Origin: Herpomyces periplanetae
Lineage: Eukaryota > Ascomycota > Laboulbeniomycetes > Herpomycetales > Herpomycetaceae
DNA length: 64,000 nt
Direction: 5' to 3'
NCBI GenBank assembly: GCA_009733715.1
Contig: WMKJ01000019.1
Span: forward strand, 93,617-157,616
Part shown: one piece after another, positions 21,048 to 32,687 of the stretch
How positions within the stretch are numbered: position 1 is the first letter of the stretch
Layout of the letters: each line of letters starts with the position of its first letter
Program-made: the position numbers and the translations under genes
The notes under the pieces: generated by a model
Told to the model about the DNA's origin: nothing
Database searches by the model: none
What the model saw: only the letters and a program-made list of their open reading frames with translations

Positions 21048-22639
21048 TTAATCGAGTTCTTCGTGGTCGGTGACATGACTTGTGGCACGGCGTTTGGGGT
21101 TGGCTTCATCAGAGAAATTTTTCTTGCGCTTAATTCCAGATGTTGATGGATGATTTGCAGGTTCATTCATGTGGGAGGTAGAGGGTTGAGGTTGTGATTC
21201 GTCCACGGGTATTCCGGTGTGTGAGTGTTCGAAATTTGTGGGTGATTTTGAACCATCTTCCGACGATGGACCTCCTAAATCATATTTAAACCTTTTCTCT
21301 TTCGATCTAGCGGACACTATATGTATTTTATTTTAAAACGTCTTGTTAGCCAAAAACATTACAGTTATGTGTGCATATACACGTCCATGTACATGGGCGT
21401 ATTTCCACTTACATCGTGAAACATGAAGCATATTCATTTCATGAGATAAATCTACTTCAAGAGGCTCCTCTTTGTCTTCCACACTCGAAAAGGAGGGTGT
21501 ACGGGCTCTTTTTCTGGTTAGGTATAATGAATGATCATCTTCCGATGCTGTTGTAGCGTCGGAACAATGGGAATCGAAAGACCATCTTATCTTCTATACA
21601 CTCAAGTTCAACCCTCACCGTTATCAGATGTATTAGTCACACTTAGAATTACCCTTGAAGATCTAATTAACTTTCAATTAACTGACCGTACGGGATTCGC
21701 TAGCTGAATCCTCAGAACTAGAATCTGATGAACTACTATGTTCATCATCCATCATTGCCCTTGTATGGCCTAACCTAAAAGCAACTCTATACTTTACGTC
21801 ACTACATTGCTCGTTTATATCGTACGGAAAGATTTCATAAATTACCTTGAATGAAACGGATAATTTTTAGAGATAGCTCCAATATGACTACTACTGGCTC
21901 CATCTGAGGTACCAGATTCAATATCTCTCTGAGGTTCTGGAGATCTAGTAAGTTTAAATCGAACATTTTCACATTTGCGTGCTTTACGGGCGATAACATC
22001 TCTTATGTTTAGTATGATTTTTACCGGTTTTTTATTCCAGGTATAATTGCATAGATAATAAGTTACGGAAAAGTAAGGAGCAAACCTAAGGTCGGATTGT
22101 TTTGAGTTTGCAATATATATGTAATGTTTATCTGCAGTTTTGTCAAACTCGTTTAGGCGCACCAATCCTAAAAATTGGGCAATGCGATCTGGAGCAACTT
22201 CATGATCATATACTATTCTTGCACAGTTAGAACTGTCAGGGTTAAATACTAAATACTCAAGTCGAATTTTGAAAAGTATAAACCTTTATAATGTACTTTT
22301 GCATCATCAGTAAGTCCCCAGAGGCTCTTTTTGCGGTGAGTGAATTTGTTAAAGTAAAGATGGTTGCAAATTTTCTCCTAAAAAACAAAGTCCAAGTAAG
22401 ATTTAGGCTTAAAATAATGTTATTCAAACTTTTTGATACCAAATCCTGTAAATACATACTCTAGGTTCTTCAAACACGTAAATTAATTTGTAGAAACCTC
22501 GAATGCATATCTCGTGATACGTTCCTGGGTCATTTTCATACTCTATTTGTATTAAAAAAGATTCCGTGACGCGATATAAGGCATGGGTAAAATACCGTCC
22601 CAGTGAAATAGCACAGATCAACCCTAAAAATATTTGCAT
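21048..22639 (-). CDS. Multi-exon secreted protein with nuclear-signal-like basic tail; family member at 21 kb
   Basis: Unknown function. The clear exons are 22639-22460, 22377-22284 and 22248-21846, joined in phases 0 and 1; intron 2 is only 35 nt. Exon 1 starts with a hydrophobic signal peptide (MQIFLGLICAISLG). Exon 3 carries HYIYIANSKQSDLRFAPYF, which aligns with the motif of the secreted protein at 56 kb (WYFCENSNGDLIFKPVI). Downstream exons encode a Ser/Asp/Glu-rich tail: about 21774-21687, about 21576-21412, and 21317-21048 ending HVTDHEELD. The tail has basic clusters (LTRKRAR, IKRKKNF and NPKRR) that look like nuclear localisation signals. I could not close the phase between the tail exons near 21.6 kb, so a small exon is probably missing there. 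The whole gene is coding-like, but the tail structure is provisional. Confidence 0.55.
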
Positions 22640-22971
22640 AGCTAAAACCAACGCTGAAAAAAAATCGCAAGCTACAATTCATAACTTACTTCCTCCGAAA
22701 ACGTAGTACTTTAATACTCCAAAGTAGCCTTAACAAATATGCTATGCTATTGTAAGGGCGCCTTGAACAAACATGCTTATTATCCTTTCCCCTCCCCAAA
22801 ACCTTGCAGCCTTGACCAAGGAAATTACCTTGCTACTTAGAATCTTGCCTGTCAAAACTACTGCCCTTTTGAATTTATGTTTAAAGCATAAAATTCCCAA
22901 TATTTGGTAAAAGTAAATACGTAATTTAAAGCATACAAAATTCGTGGCCTAATGTGAGCATAAAATAATCT
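22640..22971. other. Intergenic, no feature seen
   Basis: 332 bp between the secreted-protein gene start and the alanine aminotransferase 3' end. Nothing recognisable. Confidence 0.5.
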
Positions 22972-24589
22972 TCATGTATACGTTTGCCAAAATTGTGTAT
23001 GAAAGTTCTTCAGTCTTTCAATCCACTCCATTCCCGATGCAAGAAACGTAGTTCGAAAGTGTTGTGTCCCATTCAACTGTCCAAATCCACTTCCCGGCAC
23101 AACACATATTCCCGTTCCGTCCAGCAGCTTTATACAGTAAAATTCATCGGGGACTCTTCCTTCCTTTTCGGCAGCTTCAATCGCTTTTAACGGCAAGTTC
23201 AAAGAAGGAAACAGGTACATTGCGCCCTATTTGGAATAGGAAGTCATCAGTTGCGCCCTTGCAGTTTCAATCGGAATATTTGGTTTAACTAGTACTTACC
23301 GCAGGAGATTGACATTCAATTCCGGGCAATTGTTTAAACAAAGTATAAAGAGCTGTAGCTTTATCATGCAGATCTTGCTTGATTTCATTATATTCTTTTA
23401 TGTATAAGGGGTAACTTTCATCACCTTCCCGGGGTGGATTTACCATTAATTCCACCAAGCATTGTCCAATTACGGATGAGCATAATTGAATAGTTAACAA
23501 TTTTACTAATTGTTCTTCAACTTTTTCATCCAATCCAACTACTTCCATATACCCTCCACGATGACCACATTCTCCAATCATTCCTTTACTTATACTATGA
23601 AGTGATATTAATTCAATAAACTTATATCTTGATCCCGATTCCCCTTCTTCTTGTTGAAGAAGTCTTAAAACTCGTTTAAATGATGTAAATACACCCTGAA
23701 ATATGTTTTCCTGATAAACTTCATCCGCCACTATCACTAGAGTTTCCCGGGCAGCTAACTCTATGATATCGCGTATATTGTCTTCTGAAAGATTTGATCC
23801 CGTCGGATTTCCCGGGTTTATCACTACTAAACATCTAACCTCCACTCCGGATTTTCTTGCTTCTTCTAAACTTCTTTGAATATCTGACACGTTAACACTC
23901 CACCCACTACTTTCTTCCAAGTAATACGGTACTGCATGAGCATTTAACAATGTTAATGTTGCCGAATACAGAGGATATTGTGGAAATGGGATCAATACGC
24001 CTATATTCGAATTTGCACATATCAAATTAAACGTTACGTGAACCGCTGCTGATGCTCCATTAGTTAAAAATATGTTCTTCACATTTGCCGGAAATTTATC
24101 TCTACGCTCAATAAACTTTGCAACACTTTCCCGTACTATATGCGACCCACGGCACACACTATAAGCTCCCACGCTTCCCACGTCATTCAGCAACCGTTTA
24201 GCCCTTTCAATCACATCTTTTTTATATCCCAAATTTTCCATCAAAACCTTATCATGAATAAGTAGTTCCGGATACTCCAATAAACTTGCAACTTGTCGAA
24301 AAAATGTCAACGGCTTCTGTCCTAGTTGCTGTGGATTCCCAATATTTGCCGATACAACTTTGTCAAACCCCAACTTTTCCTTCACTTCTTTATTTCCATC
24401 CGTCAGAGCTTGTCTATACATTTCACTGCGCGTCGCTAGTTCCCCTCGTATCGCGTATTGTGCTTTAACCACATTTCGATTAATATTGGAAATTGATAAA
24501 CATCTTTTTCCTTGCACGCCACCCCCATTTCCTTTATCTTTGCTCACTTTATCTCCATATTTATTTTCCATTTTGTTCTTCAATAACAT
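22972..24589 (-). CDS. ALT1: Alanine aminotransferase
   Basis: PLP enzyme interconverting alanine + 2-oxoglutarate and pyruvate + glutamate. Exons 24589-23300 and 23226-22972 close to 514 aa; the join restores ECQSPAGAMYLFPSL. Family blocks: VVKAQYAIRGELATRS, GNPQQLGQKPLTFFRQV, IFLTNGASAAVHV, VVINPGNPTGSNLS, IVADEVYQEN and the PLP-lysine segment LHSISKGMIGECGHRGGY. The ending, with VVPGSGFGQ and HFRTTFL, is typical. I use the ATG at 24589, since the frame only extends three bases further to a GTG. The first about 40 residues are basic but not a clear presequence, so cytosolic or mitochondrial targeting is open. Divergent from the carrier gene at 24981. Confidence 0.94.
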
Positions 24590-24980
24590 CACTATCTCTT
24601 CCTATTTTTATACTATCCTTCTGCATCTGTACATCTCTCCCTCCATCCCCGTTAAATTTATACTTTTGCTTACTAACCACATTGTTACTTAGTCAGCTTT
24701 TGCTTACTTATCGCCCTTTCTTTGGAAAAAAGTTCATCATCAGTGACGAGAAAATTTATTCCCAACGCGGAAAATTAACCAATTTTATTCTCTTCTTCTT
24801 CATATCATTCCACAATGTCTTCCTCTTACTACAAATTTTTTTTACCCAATTCATATTTTTCGTGTAAATTACTTCATTCCTCCTTAAACTCGTCCCTAAG
24901 GTATCCTTAAACTTTTTTTCCCCGTCCTTTTGTTCTAAGCTCCACCACTTACCCGCAGCCTTTTTCCCCAAACCCCCGGT
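24590..24980. other. Divergent promoter, pyrimidine-rich
   Basis: 391 bp between ALT1 and the mitochondrial carrier. The + strand is rich in C and T (tctcttcttcttc, ttccccg). ORFs here follow from this composition and are not supported as genes. Confidence 0.55.
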
Positions 24981-26196
24981 ATGATCTCTTCTTCTGTTAT
25001 CGACGCTTGCTCGGGATTTGTGGCCGGCCTTATAACCACCATACTTGCACATCCATTGGATTTAATTAAAGTTCGCCTACAATGTACGTCCCTCCACTTC
25101 TTATTCTTTATATTCATCCTTACTAACTCATGTCCAAGTAAACCAATCTAACCTTTCCTCCTGGAAATTGTCCCGTCAAATCTTTCACGATATACTCTAT
25201 GATAATTGTACTAACCGGGATACCTTACCCTTACGCATAAGTCGATTGTATCGTGGCCTGACTCCAAACATCATTGGAAATTCTTTGAGCTGGGGTCTCT
25301 ACTTTTCCAGGTGTGTTTTCCAATTCCCTTCTCTCCCCCCCACTACCCATTTTACGCCACACATTCATGCCCATATGTTTACGTAGTCGGCCTAAAGTTA
25401 TGGTTTATTTAAAGATTTTATGTCACATCGCTTGTCTGATCGTGGAAAATCTCTCAAGTCAACGGATTTCTTCCTGGCTTCTGGCCTCGCAGGTTCGTTA
25501 CCTTTGTCCCACTCTGCTACTCAGAAATTGCTTGCCTATTAATCCCCACATGCTCCGCCCACAGGCTTGTTCACCGCTATCTTGACAAATCCTATCTGGG
25601 TCTTAAAGACTCATATCCTCGCTACCCAACGAAATTCTCCCGGCTCTTACCGCACGTTCTACCATGGTTTTTCTACAATATGGCAACAGGAAGGTTTCGG
25701 CGGCTTTTTTCACGGTTTAACACCTTCCCTCCTCACCGTAGGCTACGGAGCTCTTCAGTTCGTCATTTATGAAGAGTTAAAACGATGGCGCATTGCCTCA
25801 TCGTTATCTCATCTTGGTTCAAGTGACTTTCTTCTCGCTAGCGCTCTAGCCAAAATATCTGCTGGTTGTATAACTTATCCCCTCCAAGTTATTCGGTCTC
25901 GTATGCAATACGCTTCATTTTCCCAAAATCTTCGCCTTTCCGGCTTAACATGTGATTTTGATGCCAACCACACTGAATCCATTACCCGGATTGTTAAACA
26001 TATATGGAAAACTGAGCGAATTAAAGGCTTTTATCGAGGGTAAGTTTTGTATTTTTTATTATAAACGTTCCGCACTAATCAAGCGTGTAGCCTGTGTCCA
26101 AATATTGCCCGTGTACTTCCGTCTACCTGTGTCACATTTGTCGTGTTTGAGAATATGCGTCTTATACTACAAAACATGTACATGGAACAATCATGA
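24981..26196 (+). CDS. FLX1: Mitochondrial carrier, FAD/folate transporter type (Flx1-like)
   Basis: Inner-membrane SLC25 carrier. Five exons (24981-25083, 25139-25310, 25398-25492, 25565-26039, 26091-26196) close exactly to 316 aa, the usual size. Three signature loops are seen: AHPLDLIKVRLQ, TNPIWVLKTHI and TYPLQVIRSRMQ. Each precedes a carrier-type glycine helix (for example LYRGLTPNIIGNSLSWGLYF and GFFHGLTPSLLTVGYGALQFVIYE). The second-repeat PIWVLKT signature is characteristic of the FAD/folate/NAD sub-branch, and the SWGLYF block resembles Flx1. NAD or pyrimidine-nucleotide carriers are the alternative. Exons 2 to 4 are short and their splice sites were set by phase and homology. Confidence 0.88.
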
Positions 26197-26457
26197 GCTA
26201 TACCAATGGCTAATAACTCTGGTTAATTGGCAAACCAGGCATTTTCCCATAATCTTTACTGTACAAGCATCATTTGTCACACATTTTACCGGAACATTCA
26301 ATCGGCTTATTCCATATTAACCGTCCATGATATACGTTACAAAGTGGGTAGAGATCAGTTCTTGTGAGGCGTGTAGGGCTGAATATTTATGCTATACTGG
26401 AATATACAGTTTGGCTAACAGTAGTATTTTAAAAGTTACCGGTAGTATGAATTACCA

Positions 26458-27655
26458 TTAAGTGTTATTTGATGACATGGGTTTAGGAGGCGATATCAAT
26501 GATCCCCGTGAGCGGGATTTGGATTTTGGCAGCGAAATTGATTCGGGGATGTATCGGGTTGGAGGAAGAGTCTGGAAGTCCGGTTTAGGCGGCAAGCCGC
26601 CATCGAGATACACAGGTAACTCCATGGTGTAAGAATTGTTGGAGTTGGAAGGGGCTATGGAACTAGTTTCAACACTTTTCATGTAAGGGATTTGACTGTG
26701 AATATGATCGGGTACGGGAGTTTGGGCGTATGATTGAGTAGGCGTATTAATTTGGCTGTTGACGGGTGGAAAATAGCAAGGCTTAGGATTCGGAATGTCT
26801 TGGAGAGACGGTGTAACTGCACGTTGCATGCTGAAACGGGTGGTCGCAGAGCTAGCATTACTCAAATCGGACAAGCGCGGGGATTGTCCATATTTTTGAT
26901 GGTTGCCCTGTCGAATGTAGGATATGTCAATTTTGGGATGAGTTCGTTTTCGCAGGATTCGTACGCCGTGAAAAAGGGTGGCGACGAGAAATATAAGTCT
27001 GAATGGAAGAATGTACGGTAGTGGACTCAGTAATGCATTTCGTATGTTGTACAAGGATGAAAAAGGAGGGGGAGATACATACGCATTAACGAAGCTTAAA
27101 CTTAACAAAGCTAAATTAAGGACTTCGCAGGTAAACAGGCGGGGGAGGAGGCTCGAATAGCATCGGAAGCGCATTAGAAACCCTTCGGAATTCTGGGACG
27201 GGATACTGGTTGATTTAAGTGCAAGCGGTAGCAAAGCAGCAACAGAAAGGGCGAACCAGCAACTCTGTGAGAAGATAGGTGTTAATATATACGGTTACAA
27301 GGGTAAGTGTCTGCGTAACATGTAAAAAACTTACGCAGTTTATGGAATTTAGAACCAAGGTTATATAGTGAGAATGAATAGAAGAGCGTTGGCAGAAGAC
27401 CAGAGTCGCGGAAGTGAGTAATGAGAGAGAGCACTAGACAGTAACAAGGGAAGTGTGAAGTGTGAGCGTGAGTAAGGATACACTGTAATATTTCGTACTT
27501 ACGAAGGCCAGAGTAATTTTGAAGATGAGAGCATTTCTCAGCGGTGTACTGGTAATAAAGATGACAGTGAGCGCAGCAGTGGCAAGGAGAAACAAAGTTT
27601 GGATAGAAATAATGAGTATTTGCCAGCGCGTTAATGCTGAAAATACGTTCCCCAT
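26458..27655 (-). CDS. Multi-pass membrane protein with Pro/Ser-rich cytosolic tail
   Basis: Exons 27655-27503, 27433-27335 and 27264-26458 join in phase 0 at both introns to give 352 aa. The start MGNVFSALTRWQ is the first true ATG. Four to five hydrophobic segments are apparent: residues about 12-32, 43-65, 80-100, 130-150 and 160-180. This is a layout like fungal MARVEL-domain or similar four-TM proteins. From about residue 195 to the end the chain is Pro/Ser/Thr/Gln-rich, with RSRGSLISPPKP close to the end, probably cytosolic. No catalytic motif. I do not recognise the family with certainty; MARVEL-like is a guess from topology. Confidence 0.7.
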
Positions 27656-28400
27656 TATGGAAGACTGTCGATCAGCGTCAGCGTCAGCGGTTGAGTCTGT
27701 ATGTGCGGCATGAATTGTCAACGGGAATTGTATCAATGTGGGATTCAATGTGAGTCTATGGCATACGATAGTTAATTGACAAATTTACGCTGATTTACTT
27801 TATCCCTGGGCCCCGTTAATGTTGATTTACCACGTACTATACGCTTAATTTCACTCCCCTTCAGGGCTGATTATTACTGTCTATACGTGATCCATGTGAC
27901 GTAGTGTGTGAGAAGAGTTTCTTGGGCTTGGGTTAACCCGACAGACCAAAGTTTTGTTTCGGCTTGAAAAGTTTTACATAGTGTCGTCCATCATTACGCT
28001 ACCGTATTATTTTTTCCCAAGGTACAAAAACCTTCTAGAAACCGAAGACGGGCCCCCTTTCCCCGCAACATAACAAATGACGAGACGAGATGAGGTACAT
28101 AATGAAACAGGAAGGAACTTACTACCTTGGATAAATGGGACGAGACGAGGTACCGCTTAAACTCGGCAAGAGGAGATGATGAGATGTAGCAAATGGGGAA
28201 AGTACAAGATGGTTACGTCACACAGTCGGCATTATTATATTGGGAGTGGGAAGGAGTTAGTTCAAGTATAAAAAGGTTACATGGGTACGTTTATAGGAAA
28301 GTTGAAGTAGTGGAAGCGTTTGAAGGAAGTATTATCATTAGCATGGGTGAGGTGAATTAAGTTATTTATAAAGCAACAGAGCTCGTACGGAAGATCTAAG
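27656..28400. other. Divergent promoter region upstream of PrpD
   Basis: 745 bp without a gene. An imperfectly duplicated stretch (acgagacgagatgaggtac near 28079 and acgagacgaggtac near 28140) and a TATA-like box at 28267 are visible. Confidence 0.55.
28267..28275 (+). promoter_or_regulatory. TATA-like box before PrpD gene
   Basis: TATAAAAAG, 126 bp upstream of the ATG at 28401. Spacing fits a TATA element with a leader of about 100 nt. Confidence 0.4.
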
Positions 28401-30128
28401 ATGATCTGGTTTAACATTTACTCAAACTACGCGTCGTTGGGTCGTATAAGTCTACGATATAACAGAGTTTGTACAGGATTTAAGGCTAGACTGCACCACG
28501 GTACAGCAGCGGGCTTTGGAATACAGAAGGGAAGAGAAAGTTATGAGGGACGAAAGTCGGGGAATAAAGGGTTTAAATTATTAACAGTTGGATCATCAGA
28601 GTCAAGGAATTTTGCAACCACAGGCCACCACATGGCGGGGGGGGTGAAGGTACCGAGTACGGCTGTAGGAGTTAAAGACTTCGATGAAGAAATTGTTAGC
28701 GTGGCAAATTATGTTCACGATTATACAGTAAAAAGTTCAGTAGCATTTGATACGGCGCGGTATGTACTACTGGATTCGCTGGGTTGCGCTTTCAAGGCAC
28801 TGGAATTTCCGCAGTGTACACGATTACTTGGACCTATCGTACCCGATACGATTGTTCCTAATGGAGCACGTGTTCCAGGCACCGGATACATACTCGATCC
28901 GGTGAATGCGGCATTTAACGTGGGAGCAATGATACGATGGCTTGACTTTAACGATTGCTGGTTAGCGGCGGAATGGGGCCATCCATCGGATAATTTGGGA
29001 GCTATACTAGCCGTAGCGGATTGGATAACACGGTCTAATCGAGCGGGTGTCAAAGTGGGACGTGGAAAGGTTCTGAAGGTCAAGGACGTTTTAACAGCGA
29101 TGATTAAAGCTCACGAAATTCAAGGGTGTATGGCACTTGAGAACAGCTTTAATAAAGTTGGCCTTGATCATGTTGTACTGGTTAAGGTAGCTTCGACGGC
29201 AGTGGTATCGGATTTACTTGGATTGGATAAATTACAGACATGCTTTGCAATTTCTCAAGCATGGTGTGACGGTCAAAGTTTACGAACGTATAGACACACC
29301 CCTAATACGATGAGCCGAAAGAGTTGGGCAGCGGGAGATGCGTGTGAGAAAGCCGTTAACCTTTGCCTAAAGGTATGCAAAGGTGAGCAGGGCATGCCAT
29401 CGGTACTTAGTACACCGGTATGGGGGTTTTATGATGTTTGCTTCAAGGGGAAACCCTTTCGATTCCAACGTCCTTACGGAACGTATGTGATGGAGAATGT
29501 GCTATTCAAAGTATCGTATCCGGCGGAGTTTCATTCACAAACGGCAATTGAAGCAGCTAAACGAATTAATGAGATGCTCAAAGCCAAGGGAAAGTCGGCA
29601 TCAGATATAGAATCGGTAGTTAACCGTACGCATGAAGCATGTATACGAATTATCGATAAACAGACTAAACCGATGCAAAATTATGCAGATCGAGATCATT
29701 GTGTGCAGTACATGATAGCCACGATGCTGGTATTTGACAGGTTAACGGCCAATGATTATACGGACGATTCAGAAGCGGCAAATAGTGAATTGGTGGAGTC
29801 ACTACGTCGGCGCATTAAGTGCGTAGAAGACAAGCAGTTTACACAGGATTATCATGATCCTGAGAAACGAACTATACCGAATGCGCTAACGGTGACATTA
29901 AAATCGGGAGAAGTGTTACCGGAAGTTATGGTTGAAGCACCGCTCGGACATCGTACAAGACGGGAAGAGGCCAAGGGTGTGATATTACGCAAATTTCACC
30001 ATCATATAGCGCAACACTTTCCCGAAGCTCATATCCAACGGATCCTGGACTTGACGTCGGATCAGGCTAGGTTGGAAAGTATGGATGTAGATACATTCGT
30101 TGACTTGTTTGTAAAAAGGGATGAGTAA
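28401..30128 (+). CDS. PDH1: 2-methylcitrate dehydratase, PrpD family, mitochondrial
   Basis: Dehydrates 2-methylcitrate in the methylcitrate cycle that detoxifies propionyl-CoA. Single exon, 575 aa. Residues 1-80 are Arg/Ser/Gly-rich with few acids, fitting a mitochondrial presequence. The PrpD core then begins at VANYVHDYTV and continues DTARYVLLDSLGCAFKAL, GTGYILDPVNAAFNVGAMIRWLDFNDCW with an acid-base pair, and WGHPSDNLGAILAVADW. Later come AWCDGQSLRTYRHTPNT, KSWAAGDA, YPAEFHSQTAIEAA and NYADRDHCVQYM. These are the family blocks. It is followed after 96 bp by URA3 on the same strand. Confidence 0.94.
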   Translation: MIWFNIYSNYASLGRISLRYNRVCTGFKARLHHGTAAGFGIQKGRESYEGRKSGNKGFKLLTVGSSESRNFATTGHHMAGGVKVPSTAVGVKDFDEEIVSVANYVHDYTVKSSVAFDTARYVLLDSLGCAFKALEFPQCTRLLGPIVPDTIVPNGARVPGTGYILDPVNAAFNVGAMIRWLDFNDCWLAAEWGHPSDNLGAILAVADWITRSNRAGVKVGRGKVLKVKDVLTAMIKAHEIQGCMALENSFNKVGLDHVVLVKVASTAVVSDLLGLDKLQTCFAISQAWCDGQSLRTYRHTPNTMSRKSWAAGDACEKAVNLCLKVCKGEQGMPSVLSTPVWGFYDVCFKGKPFRFQRPYGTYVMENVLFKVSYPAEFHSQTAIEAAKRINEMLKAKGKSASDIESVVNRTHEACIRIIDKQTKPMQNYADRDHCVQYMIATMLVFDRLTANDYTDDSEAANSELVESLRRRIKCVEDKQFTQDYHDPEKRTIPNALTVTLKSGEVLPEVMVEAPLGHRTRREEAKGVILRKFHHHIAQHFPEAHIQRILDLTSDQARLESMDVDTFVDLFVKRDE

Positions 30129-30224
30129 GGTGTAGACAATCGTAGGTTAATTGTTTGTCGAGATAGTTTAATAAACACATTCGCACGCACGCACCAGCAA
30201 AGATTCGGTGTTTGAAGCGCAGTA

Positions 30225-31136
30225 ATGAAGCGAGTAGCAGAGCTCCGGTTCGAGGAGAGAGCCAAATTAACGGGAACGCACGGTATGGCTAAACAGATAT
30301 TTGAGATAATGGTTAGCAAACGAAGCAATTTATGCGTAGCAGCCGATGTGAGTACGGTTGAAGAAATCATATGTTTAGCACAGCGGGTGGGGCCGTACGT
30401 GTGTGCGATAAAAGTTCACGTTGATACACTTGACGATTTTACGCTGGATCGTATGTACCGATTACGTGGTATTGCCCGACAGCATAATTTTTTAATATTT
30501 GAAGATCGAAAATTTGCGGATATCGGTACTACGGTGACACGACAGTTAACCCACGGTGTACATCGTATTGCTAGGTGGGCCGATCTAGTTAACGCGCACA
30601 TTATATCGGGACCAGATATAGTGACAGCAATAGCAAAAGTTGCGACACATGTACGTCACCTTGGGCATGATGATACAAGTGAACCGCGAGACCTAGGTTT
30701 ACTCTTGATAGCTAGTATGTCAAGTCGAGAAAATTTATTCAGTCCAGCGTACGCGGAAGCGTGTAAGAATATAGCGAGACAACATCGTGAGATTGTTGTA
30801 GGATTTATTGCTCAAAGTCCTATGAATGAATTGGCCGATTCAAATTTTATCGTTTTTACACCAGGCGTGAAATTTGCTGATCCAGACGCTGCTGATGAAG
30901 TTGAATCAAGTAATCGTACGGATACCAGCACGGTCTGCTCGGGCTCGGATCACCTCGGTCAACAGTATCGAACACCGCATTATGTCGTTATGGTTGAAGA
31001 AGCCGATGTAATAATTGTCGGGCGCGGGATAGTCGAGGCAACAAATATCGAAGAAACGGCGGGGCGATACCGTGATGAAGCGTGGAAGGCTTATTTAGCT
31101 CGGGTTCACGATAGTACTAGGGTAACGTGTGAATAA
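30225..31136 (+). CDS. URA3: Orotidine-5'-phosphate decarboxylase
   Basis: Last step of de novo UMP synthesis, OMP to UMP and CO2. Single exon, 303 aa. Blocks: KRSNLCVAADV, the substrate-binding IKVHVDTLDDF, the catalytic FEDRKFADIGTTV (D-x-K-x-x-D), then NAHIISGPDI, LLLIASMSSRENL, VVGFIAQSP and FTPGVKFADP. The GQQYRTP and DVIIVGRGI phosphate-binding region follows. About 20 Ser/Thr/Glu-rich residues are inserted between TPGV and GQQYRTP, a position where filamentous fungi can also carry extra residues. Only 96 bp separates it from the PrpD stop, so its promoter must be very short or overlap PrpD. Confidence 0.96.
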   Translation: MKRVAELRFEERAKLTGTHGMAKQIFEIMVSKRSNLCVAADVSTVEEIICLAQRVGPYVCAIKVHVDTLDDFTLDRMYRLRGIARQHNFLIFEDRKFADIGTTVTRQLTHGVHRIARWADLVNAHIISGPDIVTAIAKVATHVRHLGHDDTSEPRDLGLLLIASMSSRENLFSPAYAEACKNIARQHREIVVGFIAQSPMNELADSNFIVFTPGVKFADPDAADEVESSNRTDTSTVCSGSDHLGQQYRTPHYVVMVEEADVIIVGRGIVEATNIEETAGRYRDEAWKAYLARVHDSTRVTCE

Positions 31137-31337
31137 TGGTATGGATTGGTTAAAGATTAAAAGTGGGAAACGAAGTGTAGTGCTACTAGGGAAAACGGGT
31201 TGGAAAGAGGTCGACTACTACACTGGATATAAACGGGTGTATAGGATTGTTGGTAGAGGAATGAGAAGAATGAGTTGTAAAAGAGCGCACGTAGCGGTTT
31301 CCATCCAAGATAAAGTGTAAAATGATTAACGATTTAG

Positions 31338-32285
<948 letters not shown>

Positions 32286-32687
32286 GTTGACGTAGTAGAA
32301 TTTATAAGTGCGCGCAGGTGCGCGTACACTGGTGGGTAAAAGTATTGTATATACGCGAATATGCGAATATATATATATGCATATAAACTTGGAAATTTTC
32401 CGCAGGTCTTGCCGAGTTAAGACCACGCATAAACCCTTGTACAAAAATTTAGCAAGTAGATTCAAAAGAAATATAAGGACAATGTATGAATGGAAAAATT
32501 TACGGAGGAAAAGCAATTTGTATAAAAAGTTCTACCGTTGAATTAACGGAAGTACGTTGATCGTGAACTTTTGAAAAGTTAAAACGCGCCCACACGATAA
32601 TTGGCCTTTACATTCCCAGCAAAAAGGTCGGAGAATATAGCAGTTGCTGACTCATCGGATTAGATAAGCTAGGAAAAGGTTTGGGGG
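32286..32687. other. Intergenic, no gene seen
   Basis: 402 bp with AT-rich runs (atatatatatgcatata near 32370). It lies between the NUDT21 start and the ESF1 stop. Confidence 0.5.

Noticed and set aside
32286-32516. Upstream ATG extension of the CFIm25 gene (77 extra residues)
   Set aside because: Extension is hydrophobic and AT-rich, unlike any CFIm25; the family-like start at 32285 is preferred.
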